Part shown: positions 45,834 to 53,721 of the stretch, one piece after another
Numbering within the stretch: the first letter of the stretch is position 1
Layout of the letters: the number at the start of each line of letters is the position of its first letter
Source: Methylomonas montana
GTDB lineage: Bacteria; Pseudomonadota; Gammaproteobacteria; Methylococcales; Methylomonadaceae
Assembly: GCF_030490285.1 (NCBI RefSeq)
Contig: NZ_CP129884.1
Span: 1,984,001-2,048,000, forward strand
Length of the DNA stretch: 64,000 bases
Direction of reading: 5' to 3'
Program-made: the position numbers and the translations under genes
The notes under the pieces: generated by a model
Database searches by the model: none
Seen by the model: the letters and a program-made list of their open reading frames with translations, nothing else
What the model was told of the DNA's origin: nothing

Positions 45834-46919
45834 CTATTCAATTCCGGCGTATAGATATTGCCGAATGATTTCGCAGGACTGATCCCAGCTGGGTTGACTG
45901 GTGAAGGCTATCAAGGCGTTTCTGCTCAATTGCATTAACAACTCTCGATTCTGATTCAGCTTCCGCAACAGATCGGCCAATGCTCTATGGTCTTCTGGGG
46001 CTATCAGATAACCATTGCGGTCATGATCGATAATTTCTTTGGCCGCTCCCGCCGTAGTACCAATCACTGGCAGACCGAATTGTTGGGCTTCCAGATAGAC
46101 GATGCCATAGCTTTCATAGGCGGAAGGCAATACCATCAGATGATGTTGCCGGTACAGGTCGGCGAGGGCTTGGCCTTGCACCGGTCCTATTAGAACTACC
46201 TGCGCCTGCAATCGTAAAGCGCTGACAAGTGCCCGAATATGCTCGACATAGCCAGGCTCCATATCCAGCCGCCCGGCGACTGTCACCCGAAAATCCTCGA
46301 CTGGAAGTTGGCTGAGTGCCCAAATCAACACATGTAAGCCTTTGCGGCGGATGAGGTTGCCCACGACCAGAATTCGTAACGAACCTGGCGCCAGCGCACG
46401 CTGTTGAATGGCGTTAAAATCAACGCCTGCATCCTGGAAATTATCGCCGGCCGGCACCGCGACGCAGTGAGCTGGTAATCCACCGTCCATTAACTCGCAC
46501 ACTTGCGCCAGTGTGGTTTGGCTGTTGGCGATGACGCCGGTTACGGATTTGAGATAGTAGCGCTCGATAGCCCGGTAAAACCAGGCGCTATAGCAGGGGT
46601 GATGATCGAAGCTGGTCAGCAGATGCGCCAGCGCTACTATCGGGATGGCGAGCTGCCGGCCTAGTCGCCGGTTTAGCAAAAATACCGACGGATGCACCAT
46701 GGCATCCTGAATAAGTATGTCGATCTCGGCGGCGGCGATCTGCTGCAGACAGTCGTTGCGGAAATTATCAGCCAGATGGCGCCAAACATTGCGCGGTGGC
46801 AGGCTAATAATCGTGACCTGTTCGCCCTGGCTTTGCAGATAAGACACCAGTTTGCGGTTGTACAGATAACCGCCGCTGACGGTCTCCATGTCTCCATAAA
46901 TCAACAGACCTATGCGCAT
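45834..46919 (-). CDS. GT4-family glycosyltransferase
   Basis: A 361-residue GT-B glycosyltransferase. The N-terminal acceptor domain opens with MRIGLLIYGDMETVSGGYLYN. The donor domain has VVGNLIRRKGLHVLIWAL and the GT4 EX7E motif in YESYGIVYLEAQQFGLPVIG. It transfers a sugar from a nucleotide donor with retention of configuration; donor and acceptor are unknown. It starts 13 bases after the PTPS homologue, and is therefore probably the last gene of a RibA-RibD-dehydrogenase-PTPS-GT set. Confidence 0.87.
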   Translation of the reverse strand: MRIGLLIYGDMETVSGGYLYNRKLVSYLQSQGEQVTIISLPPRNVWRHLADNFRNDCLQQIAAAEIDILIQDAMVHPSVFLLNRRLGRQLAIPIVALAHLLTSFDHHPCYSAWFYRAIERYYLKSVTGVIANSQTTLAQVCELMDGGLPAHCVAVPAGDNFQDAGVDFNAIQQRALAPGSLRILVVGNLIRRKGLHVLIWALSQLPVEDFRVTVAGRLDMEPGYVEHIRALVSALRLQAQVVLIGPVQGQALADLYRQHHLMVLPSAYESYGIVYLEAQQFGLPVIGTTAGAAKEIIDHDRNGYLIAPEDHRALADLLRKLNQNRELLMQLSRNALIAFTSQPSWDQSCEIIRQYLYAGIE

Positions 46920-46932
46920 AGGCTTTAACCCG

Positions 46933-47310
46933 TTAGAACGTCAGTCGGTAAGCCGCCCAGCATTGATCGTTTTCCCAAAGTTTTGCCCGCAGCCTGCCGG
47001 TCCCAGGCGGGTTGATGGCGGCGAGTAATTTTTCGCAGATGATGCGGCTGAAATGCTCGATGCTGGGATTGAGGCCTGCGAATTCCGGTTTGTCGTTCAG
47101 CAGTTGGTTGCCGAATTCCGTGACGATACCATCCAGCGCGGCTTCGATGGCGACGATGTCCACCAGATAGCCATGTTGGTCGAGTTGGGTGCCGTCGATA
47201 CGGACTTCCGCGACGTAATGATGGGCGTGAGGTTGATTTTCGCTGCCCCAATCGCCGCCGATTAAATAATGGTTGGCGATGAAATCACGGCTTACGGCTA
47301 CGCTGTACAT
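46933..47310 (-). CDS. 6-pyruvoyl-tetrahydropterin synthase / QueD family protein with Glu in place of catalytic Cys
   Basis: A 125-residue member of the T-fold PTPS family. The zinc ligands are H14 (ANHYL), H28 and H30 (PHAH). In QueD and classical PTPS a catalytic Cys lies four residues before the second His (CxxxHGH); here that place is Glu24 (ENQPHAH). The same Cys-to-Glu change defines the PTPS-III class, which releases 6-hydroxymethyl-dihydropterin from dihydroneopterin triphosphate. The C-terminal catalytic Glu is likely in AKLWEND. The real substrate is uncertain. The neighbouring glycosyltransferase and RibA/RibD-type genes point to a pteridine or pyrimidine product rather than queuosine. 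Confidence 0.85.
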   Translation of the reverse strand: MYSVAVSRDFIANHYLIGGDWGSENQPHAHHYVAEVRIDGTQLDQHGYLVDIVAIEAALDGIVTEFGNQLLNDKPEFAGLNPSIEHFSRIICEKLLAAINPPGTGRLRAKLWENDQCWAAYRLTF

Positions 47311-47343
47311 ATTGGTTTTCCTAAGGGCTTTTGTATGTACTTT

Positions 47344-47472
47344 GCGTAGGTTGATGACAACGTGCAGTCCAACATTTCTAAGCCAAAGCCCTCATTATTT
47401 GGCACATACTTTAATGAATGCAAATACGCTTGGCTTGAGTTGTTGGGCTTCCTGCGTCAGCCCAACCTACGC
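47344..47472. repeat. GCGTAGGTTGGG-type imperfect inverted repeat
   Basis: GCGTAGGTTG (47344-47353) pairs with CAACCTACGC (47463-47472), and inner segments AGTCCAACA and AAGCCAA pair with TTGGCTT and TGTTGGGCT. The ~130-base element fills the gap between the dehydrogenase and PTPS genes and looks like a small MITE. Confidence 0.75.
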
Positions 47473-47488
47473 TAAGTGAATACTGGTT

Positions 47489-48529
47489 TTAATAAATAAA
47501 AATGGCTTGCAAGACTTTTTCCGGTGTTTGGTCCAGGAGCTGATAAACACTGCTGGCTTGTTCCAACGCGGCACGGTGGCTGATCAGCTGCTGCGACTGC
47601 ACCCGCCTAATCATGTCCCAGGCAAGCTCGAAGCGGCGCGCTTTATCCCAGCGGCCGCTCAGCTCCGGTGCAATGCTGCTGACCTGGCTGCTGATTAGTT
47701 TTATCCGATTACGATGTGCCACCCCACCTAATTGGATGTGGGCGGATTTGTTGCCGTACCAACTGCCGATGACGATGCGGCCGGAATAACTGCATAACTC
47801 GATGGCCAGGTTCAAGGCATCCGGCACGCCGCTGACTTCGTAGATCAGATCGGCACCGGAATCCGGCGTTGTCGATAAATCCACGGGTAGTCGTAAAGCG
47901 CGTTTCAATGCGGTTATTTGGCTGTCCTCGACTGGATCGAAGACCTGTTTTACCCCTAATTGCAATGCGCGGTCGCGGCGCCCGGCGATGCTGTCCACGG
48001 CATATAGTTGCGTCAACGGAAACTGCGCCAACACGCTGGCTAGCAACAATCCGACAATGCCTTGTCCCAAAACTACCACGCGCTCGCCCAGCGTCGGATT
48101 GCCATCCAGCACCAGATTCACCGCCGTTTCCATGTTGGCTAAAAATACCGCTGCTTCCGGTTCTACATCCTCAGGCAGGGCGATGAGTTGGTCTGGCGCG
48201 GCAATGAAATGACTGGCGTGCTGCTGAAACGAAAACACGCGTTTATTTAGCCAACCGGCATCGATGCCATCGCTAATTTGTTCGACGCGGCCCGCGCAGG
48301 CATAACCGTACTGTAAGGGATAAGCGGTTTGTTGCTGCAACGATGCCAACGAGGCATCCAAAGCAATATCGGCGGGTAGTTGTCCCCGGTACACCAGCAT
48401 TTCCGTGCCGGCGCTGATCGCCGAACAGATAGTCTTGACCAATAATTGTCCGCGCCCTGGCGTTGGCAACGGCTGTTCGCGGATTTCGACCCGGTACGGT
48501 TCGGTAAACCAGAGCTGACGGGCATTCAC
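47489..48529 (-). CDS. Medium-chain dehydrogenase (zinc-type alcohol dehydrogenase superfamily)
   Basis: A 346-residue oxidoreductase of the MDR fold with a Rossmann NAD(P) site VVVLGQGIVGLLLASVL. The usual catalytic Cys-His pair is changed: the segment reads TICSAISAGTEMLVYRGQLP, as in BchC-type and related dehydrogenases. Zinc binding is therefore doubtful. The GTG at 48529 overlaps the stop of the RibD-type gene (GTGA), so the two are translationally coupled. The substrate is unknown, but coupling to RibA/RibD homologues implies a step on a pyrimidine/pterin-derived or sugar intermediate. Confidence 0.84.
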   Translation of the reverse strand: MNARQLWFTEPYRVEIREQPLPTPGRGQLLVKTICSAISAGTEMLVYRGQLPADIALDASLASLQQQTAYPLQYGYACAGRVEQISDGIDAGWLNKRVFSFQQHASHFIAAPDQLIALPEDVEPEAAVFLANMETAVNLVLDGNPTLGERVVVLGQGIVGLLLASVLAQFPLTQLYAVDSIAGRRDRALQLGVKQVFDPVEDSQITALKRALRLPVDLSTTPDSGADLIYEVSGVPDALNLAIELCSYSGRIVIGSWYGNKSAHIQLGGVAHRNRIKLISSQVSSIAPELSGRWDKARRFELAWDMIRRVQSQQLISHRAALEQASSVYQLLDQTPEKVLQAIFIY

Positions 48530-49242
48530 GACAGAACCGGCTCCCGATAGTGCAGGTTGCCCCACATGATCAGATCGTCGCCCAGCATCTGCGAATATAG
48601 GGGGCGAATTTGCGGTAGCTGGCTTTTGCAGCCTAGCTCCAAATTACCGACGCCCTTGTAACCGCCCACCAAGGTTGGCGCAACCGTCAACACCAGCGCG
48701 TCGGCCAATTGCGCTTTCAAAAACGCAGTGATTACCTGGCTGCCGCCTTCGACCATCAGTGTCCTGATGCCTTTTTCCCAAAGTAAATTGAGAGCTTCGC
48801 GCAAATTGACGCGGCCTTCCGCATCGCCTTCGAGTGTAATGATGTCAGCCTTGCCGTCAAAGCCACTGTCATTTTTTAAACGGGTCAACACCCAGCAGTT
48901 TTTATCCAAACGCTGGCAAAGCCTTGCCGTGGGTGGCATGCGCAAATGGCTGTCTAGCACGATGGGCTGAGGATTGGCGCCGGACCATTCGCGTACGGTC
49001 AGTTGCGGGTCGTCGGTCAGCACCGTGCCAATCCCGACCAATATGCCGTCATGCAGGCTACGCAGCTGATGGGTCAACTTCATCGATTCGGTGCCGCTCA
49101 GGCCCAGGGTTTCACCGGCGCGGGTGGTGATGCTGCCATCCCAGCTCTGTGCGTAGCTCAGTGTGACAAACGGGCGTTTGGCGGACTCTGCGGCATTTTT
49201 CTGCGCAGTCAGCCAATGCTCAATTTGTTGGTTCACAATCAT
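48526..49242 (-). CDS. RibD C-terminal (reductase) domain protein
   Basis: A 238-residue protein of the dihydrofolate-reductase-like fold found at the C-terminus of RibD. That domain reduces the ribosyl group of the 5-amino-6-ribosylamino-uracil phosphate formed after GTP cyclohydrolase II. Motifs: PFVTLSYAQSWDGSITT, GILVGIGTVLTDDPQLTVR and the NADPH loop LMVEGGSQVITAF. The deaminase half of RibD is absent. It overlaps the RibA gene by 23 bases and the dehydrogenase by four. A stand-alone reductase in this context suggests a side branch from riboflavin synthesis. Confidence 0.87.
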   Translation of the reverse strand: MIVNQQIEHWLTAQKNAAESAKRPFVTLSYAQSWDGSITTRAGETLGLSGTESMKLTHQLRSLHDGILVGIGTVLTDDPQLTVREWSGANPQPIVLDSHLRMPPTARLCQRLDKNCWVLTRLKNDSGFDGKADIITLEGDAEGRVNLREALNLLWEKGIRTLMVEGGSQVITAFLKAQLADALVLTVAPTLVGGYKGVGNLELGCKSQLPQIRPLYSQMLGDDLIMWGNLHYREPVLS

Positions 49243-49876
49243 GGGCTGTTCTAAGGTTTGCTACGGACGGATATGGTCTGAGTTGCAGCAGGTGATCCAT
49301 GCGGCGGGCTTTGGTTTGCAGGTAGCTCTCGTTGTCCGGATTGACCGCGGCTTCCAGTGGGAAACGCGCATTGATTCGGATACCCTCGTTTTCCAGCGCG
49401 CTAATTTTTAAGGGATTGTTGGTCATCAGGCGCACCGATTTGACGCCAAGGTTTTCCAGAATGCGCGCCGCCAAGGAATAATCCCGTTCGTCCGCGCCGT
49501 GACCCAGCAAAAGGTTGGCGTCGACGGTGTCGTAGCCTTGATCCTGCAGGTTATAAGCCCGCAGTTTTTGCAACAGACCGATGCCGCGCCCCTCTTGACG
49601 CAGATAAACCAAGACGCCGGCGCCTTGGCTGGCGATCAATTGCAGCGAGCGGTCCAGTTGCTCACCGCAGTCGCAACGTCTGGAACCCAGTACGTCACCG
49701 GTAAAACATTCCGAATGGATGCGCACCAGAACATTCTCGGCCTCGGCGACGCTCCCCATCACAAAAGCCAGATGTTCTTTTTGATCCAGGGTATTGCTGT
49801 AATAACAGAGTTGAAAGTCGCCGTAAGCAGTCGGAATACGGGAGGCGGTGATTCGGGAAACGGCAGGCTTAGTCAT
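49220..49876 (-). CDS. ribA: GTP cyclohydrolase II
   Basis: A 218-residue enzyme that opens the imidazole ring of GTP to give 2,5-diamino-6-ribosylamino-pyrimidinone phosphate, formate and diphosphate. The zinc cysteines are in HSECFTGDVLGSRRCDCGEQ, and the catalytic region is YLRQEGRGIGLLQKLRAYNL. It lacks a RibB (DHBP synthase) domain. It is the first gene of a coupled minus-strand set with the RibD-type reductase and a dehydrogenase. It may be a paralogue dedicated to that set rather than the housekeeping riboflavin enzyme; I cannot tell from this window alone. Confidence 0.92.
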   Translation of the reverse strand: MTKPAVSRITASRIPTAYGDFQLCYYSNTLDQKEHLAFVMGSVAEAENVLVRIHSECFTGDVLGSRRCDCGEQLDRSLQLIASQGAGVLVYLRQEGRGIGLLQKLRAYNLQDQGYDTVDANLLLGHGADERDYSLAARILENLGVKSVRLMTNNPLKISALENEGIRINARFPLEAAVNPDNESYLQTKARRMDHLLQLRPYPSVANLRTAHDCEPTN

Positions 49877-49957
49877 GGCGGATCATTTACATTGCATAGA
49901 ACTGATAGGGCGGTATCTCATTCAGTATGTCGGAATACTGCCAAGGAAATTTGAACT

Positions 49958-51115
49958 TTATGAACGGAGTTTACGCAGACGCGCAACAGCTTCTCGAAGC
50001 GTGGCGTCATCTTTGGCGAAACAGAAACGGATCAGGCTCTCGCCTGCGCGGCTTTGGTAAAAAGAGCTGCCAGGCACGCTGGCGACCCCCGTTTGTTCCA
50101 ATAGGTTGATCGATGCGGTTTTGGCATCGGGAAAACCCAGATGGTCAATGCTGGCCAGCACGTAATAGGCACCTTGCGGCACCAGCGGCGTCAGTCCGGC
50201 ATCGTTCAGGCCTTCGCAGATTATGTCGCGTTTGCGCTGATATTCGGCCCTGAGATGCTGGAAATACTCGGGAGTCGCTTGCAGGCCGGCCGCCGCGCCG
50301 TACTGCAATGGTGAGGGCGCGCAGACATACAGCAGGTCGTTCACCAGGTTGATGGCATTGGCCAAAGGCGCTTTTGCTACCGCATACCCCAAGCGCCAGC
50401 CGGTGATGCTGAAGGTCTTGGAAAAACCCATGATGCTGACCGTGCGCTCTGCCAAGCGGCCGACCGTTGCCGGCGATATATGCTGCCGGCCGTCGTAGGT
50501 GATGTATTCGTAGATTTCGTCGGAAATGATCAGCAGATTATGCTGCTCGGCGACGCGCTCGACGATGGCCAGTTCCGCGGCACTGAACATCTTGCCGCTG
50601 GGATTGGATGGCGTGCAGAGCACCATGGCCTTGGTATTGGAGCGCACGGCGGCGTTCAGCGCGGCTTCATCTAGGCTGAATTCCGGCGGCGTCAGCGTCA
50701 GAAATTGCGGTTCAAGCCCCTGCAAAAGAATGGTATTGAGGTGGTAACCGTAATAGGGTTCCAGCAGGATGATGCCGTCGCCGGGATTGAGCAGGGCCGT
50801 CAAGGTGGCCGCGAACGCGCCGGTGGTGCCGTTGCTGATGACGATTTCGTTCTCGGGATCGACTTCTAGGCCGTTATCCCGTTTTAATTTTTCCGCGATC
50901 GCCAGCCGTAACGGTGTCACGCCTTCGGAAGGCGTATAGGTATTTTGCCCATCCAGAATGGCCTTGATCGCGCCGTCTCTGACCAGAGGCGGTGTCGGCA
51001 AATCGCCCAAGCCTTGCCCTAAGTTGATGCCGCCAACCCGTTCGCATTCCTTGGTCATCAGACGGATGTCGGAGGGCCGTAGATCGGCAATACGATGGGC
51101 AATGGGGAAATTCAT
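49958..51115 (-). CDS. PLP-dependent class I/II aminotransferase
   Basis: A 385-residue fold-type I aminotransferase. The PLP lysine is in SIMGFSKTFSITGWRLGY. Other conserved sites are ISNGTTGAFAATLTALLNPG, LCTPSNPSGKMF, IISDEIYEYITYDG and the substrate-carboxylate Arg in ESLIRFCFAKDD. It resembles aspartate/aromatic-type transaminases, but specificity cannot be assigned. It lies 82 bases upstream of ribA on the same strand and could be part of that unit, although amino-acid metabolism is equally possible. Confidence 0.87.
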   Translation of the reverse strand: MNFPIAHRIADLRPSDIRLMTKECERVGGINLGQGLGDLPTPPLVRDGAIKAILDGQNTYTPSEGVTPLRLAIAEKLKRDNGLEVDPENEIVISNGTTGAFAATLTALLNPGDGIILLEPYYGYHLNTILLQGLEPQFLTLTPPEFSLDEAALNAAVRSNTKAMVLCTPSNPSGKMFSAAELAIVERVAEQHNLLIISDEIYEYITYDGRQHISPATVGRLAERTVSIMGFSKTFSITGWRLGYAVAKAPLANAINLVNDLLYVCAPSPLQYGAAAGLQATPEYFQHLRAEYQRKRDIICEGLNDAGLTPLVPQGAYYVLASIDHLGFPDAKTASINLLEQTGVASVPGSSFYQSRAGESLIRFCFAKDDATLREAVARLRKLRS

Positions 51116-51453
51116 TAAACGAGTCCTGAATGATATGGGGATTGATGGTCAACTAGGATTTCGGATATTTTTGTGCTCATCCAAGCCTCAAAATATTCTC
51201 AAGTCGGAAATCTTACTGAAACTCGTATAACTGGCAAAACGATAAGATGAGATATATATATGCTTTTTTGAGAATATGGCTCCCAAAGAGGACGATCATA
51301 TTGGCGGAAGGCTTTGTTGTATCAATTCGAGTAATCGTGAAATGGTTGAGGACAATATTTCCGTGTCAGCCGATTGTTTTGGGTTTGAATGAAACATCCC
51401 GGTGTTACGGGGAATTGTGTAACGCAAACACCAATCGCAAATTCAATGTTCCA
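51116..51453. other. Intergenic region before the aminotransferase
   Basis: 338 AT-rich bases with no gene I can support. A 102-codon plus-strand frame runs from 51247 into the regulator gene on the opposite strand and has no family features. No clear promoter was chosen. Confidence 0.5.
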
Positions 51454-52818
51454 TTACGGATCGATTTTATATTTTTTTCGCTTTCGCCAAAATGTGGCGC
51501 GGCTCATGCCGGCATAGTTGGCAGCTGCCTCCAAATTGCCATCTGTCATTTGTAATGCTTCACGAATCATATCCGCTTCGTTTTGATATTTTTTGCGCTT
51601 GGCCGACGTTGCTTGCTTGCTGGCAACGATCGTTTTAGATTCACGAAATTCCGGCGGCAAATCGTCCGTGCGCAACTCATTTCCTCGCCCTACCGCGAAC
51701 GCGTATTCGATCACATTGATCAGTTCCCTGACATTGCCGGGCCAACTGTAATCGAGTAAACGTCGCATCGCTTCCGGTGCGATGCTGTCGACGTGGCGCC
51801 GGCCATGAAGATTATGCAGATCGATGTGGTGCCAGAGTAATAAATTCACATCGAGCCGACGTTCCCGTAAGGGCGGGAGAAATACCGGCACCACGCGTAG
51901 CCGGTACATCAGGTCTTCTCGAAACCGTCCCGCTTTCACTTCCTCTCGGAGTGAGCGATGGGTGGCGGCGATGATGCGAACATCGACGCTGACTGCTGAA
52001 TCGCCGCCAACCGGGATGAAACTTTGTTCTTGCAAGACTCTCAGCAGCTTGGCCTGTAATTCCAATGGTAATTCGGCGACTTCGTCGAGAAATAAAGTGC
52101 CGCCATGCGCACGTTGAAACAAACCTGCATGAGTTCGCACCGCTCCGGTAAACGCCCCTTTGACATGACCAAACAGTTCGCTTTCCAAAAGGCTAGGGCT
52201 GAGCGCCGCGCAGTTGATAGCCAGGAAAGGTTGCTGATGGCGGGGGCTTTCCTGATGTAAGGCGCGAGCGACCAATTCTTTGCCTGTACCCGACTCACCC
52301 CGGATTAGCACGGTCGCTTCGGTTTCCGCGACGTTACGGATTATTTTGATTGCCTCCAGCATGGCTGGGTCGCGGGACAAAATCCCATGGAAACTTTCGC
52401 TGTTACCTTGTTTGCCTATCACCGTTTCGGTTGACGCTTGAGGTTGAAGAAATTCCAGCGCACCGGCGAATTGGCCTTCAGCGTCAAAGAATGCTCGGGC
52501 AGTACGGTAGCAGCTGACGCGTTCACCATTGGCGCGTTTAGGTTTGACGATTTGCGCTTTGATTGAGCCTAGCTCGGCGAGGCCGCAGGGATCTTGGCCT
52601 TCCTCGCATCCCAGCGTTTGTGCACACGGTTTACCCAGAACGGATTCCGCCGGTAGGCCAAACAATTTCTCTGCGCCTTTGCTCCAGAACAGTACTTTAC
52701 CGCCGGCATCCACTGCAAATACAGCACCGCTGTCTACTAGCTCGGTGAGTATGGCTATCACTTGATCAGGGCCCATCTGGCTGAGCCAGCGATTAAAAAA
52801 GGGGGAAGATTGACTCAT
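51454..52818 (-). CDS. Sigma-54-dependent PAS/AAA+/Fis transcriptional activator
   Basis: A 454-residue NtrC-type enhancer-binding protein. A PAS domain (about 22-130) carries a cysteine group C65-x5-C71-x6-C78 plus C103. The AAA+ domain has Walker A GESGTGKE, the sigma-54 contact loop GAFTGA and Walker B GTLFLDEV. The C-terminal Fis helix-turn-helix is [20 protein letters not shown]. There is no phosphorylated receiver domain. It is divergent from the persulfide dioxygenase gene, with operators and a -24/-12 promoter between, so it very likely controls that operon. The Cys group could sense sulfide, persulfide, metal or redox state; this is inference. Confidence 0.92.
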   Translation of the reverse strand: MSQSSPFFNRWLSQMGPDQVIAILTELVDSGAVFAVDAGGKVLFWSKGAEKLFGLPAESVLGKPCAQTLGCEEGQDPCGLAELGSIKAQIVKPKRANGERVSCYRTARAFFDAEGQFAGALEFLQPQASTETVIGKQGNSESFHGILSRDPAMLEAIKIIRNVAETEATVLIRGESGTGKELVARALHQESPRHQQPFLAINCAALSPSLLESELFGHVKGAFTGAVRTHAGLFQRAHGGTLFLDEVAELPLELQAKLLRVLQEQSFIPVGGDSAVSVDVRIIAATHRSLREEVKAGRFREDLMYRLRVVPVFLPPLRERRLDVNLLLWHHIDLHNLHGRRHVDSIAPEAMRRLLDYSWPGNVRELINVIEYAFAVGRGNELRTDDLPPEFRESKTIVASKQATSAKRKKYQNEADMIREALQMTDGNLEAAANYAGMSRATFWRKRKKYKIDP

Positions 52819-52832
52819 GGAATAGGCATGCT

Positions 52833-52888
52833 TGTTTCAAATATGTTTCAACTGTAGCAGAAATGTCTCGTTGTTTCAAATTGAAACA
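52833..52888. promoter_or_regulatory. Candidate enhancer sites (TGTTTCAA repeats)
   Basis: Two direct TGTTTCAA copies (52833-52840 and 52844-52851) and a perfect palindrome TGTTTCAA-A-TTGAAACA (52872-52888). They lie 63-118 bases upstream of the -24 element and just ahead of the activator's own start, where enhancer sites for a sigma-54 activator are expected. Confidence 0.8.
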
Positions 52889-52950
52889 TTTCCGGCAATT
52901 TGCGCTGCTCCCATGCCTTGAATTTAGTGCCCTGCAACAATTCGGCTCGT

Positions 52951-52966
52951 TGGCACGATACTTGAT
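52951..52966 (+). promoter_or_regulatory. Sigma-54 (-24/-12) promoter
   Basis: TGGCACG-ATAC-TTGAT matches the RpoN consensus TGGCACG-N4-TTGCW with one change, C to A in the -12 element. It is about 50 bases before the persulfide dioxygenase ATG and downstream of the TGTTTCAA sites. Confidence 0.8.
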
Positions 52967-53014
52967 ATAAGTTTATTAGTTAATTCTGAATAACAGGCTT
53001 TCTGGAGTATCGTT

Positions 53015-53707
53015 ATGTTTTTTCGTCAATTGTTTGAGCCCGAAACTTCCACCTACAGCTATTTGTTAGGCTGTGAGCGGACCCAGCGCGCGGTTTTGAT
53101 CGATCCGGTCGCTTCGGAAATCGACGACTATCTCGAGCTGTTGCAAGCAGCGAATCTAAGGTTGATCTATACCTTGGAGACTCACGTTCACGCCGATCAC
53201 ATCACCGGTTCCGGATTGCTCAGGGAAAAACTCGGCAGCAAGAGCGTGGTGCATCGTGATGGCGGGGCCATGTGTGCCGATTTGCTGGTCACCGGCGGTG
53301 TGTTGTTGCAGGTCGGCGATCTGGAATTTGAAGTACGCCATACGTCCGGTCATACCAGTGGCTGTGTTAGTTATGTGATGAGCGACCGGGTGTTTACCGG
53401 CGACGCGTTATTGATAGGTGGCAGCGGTCGTACGGATTTCCAACAAGGCGATGCCGGTCAGCTGTACGACAGCATCACCGGCAAACTGTTCACGTTGCCA
53501 GCCGACACCCTGGTCTATCCGGGCCATGATTACAATGGCAACACCGTCTCCACTATCAAGCAGGAAATCGCGAAAAATCCACGCTTGGGCGGCGGCAAGA
53601 CACGCGATGAATTTATCGCCATCATGCAGGAATTGAAACTGGCCTATCCCAAGTTTATCGATAAGGCCTTGCCGGCCAACCAGTCCTGCGGACTGGTTGT
53701 GGAATAG
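53015..53707 (+). CDS. ETHE1-type persulfide dioxygenase (metallo-beta-lactamase fold)
   Basis: A 230-residue mononuclear iron dioxygenase that oxidises glutathione persulfide to sulfite. The metal motif is THVHADHITG (H57, H59, D61, H62), followed by RHTSGHTSGCVSY, VFTGDALLIGGSGRTDFQQG (GRTDFQ is characteristic of ETHE1-type rather than glyoxalase II enzymes) and YPGHDYNGN. No rhodanese domain is fused. It is first in the run after the -24/-12 promoter and is followed by a TauE/SafE-type exporter that could remove the sulfite product. Confidence 0.92.
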   Translation: MFFRQLFEPETSTYSYLLGCERTQRAVLIDPVASEIDDYLELLQAANLRLIYTLETHVHADHITGSGLLREKLGSKSVVHRDGGAMCADLLVTGGVLLQVGDLEFEVRHTSGHTSGCVSYVMSDRVFTGDALLIGGSGRTDFQQGDAGQLYDSITGKLFTLPADTLVYPGHDYNGNTVSTIKQEIAKNPRLGGGKTRDEFIAIMQELKLAYPKFIDKALPANQSCGLVVE

Positions 53708-53721
53708 GCGAGGACACGGCC

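Noticed and set aside
51247-51555. 102-codon plus-strand frame upstream of the aminotransferase
   Set aside because: Runs into the activator gene on the opposite strand and has no conserved features.
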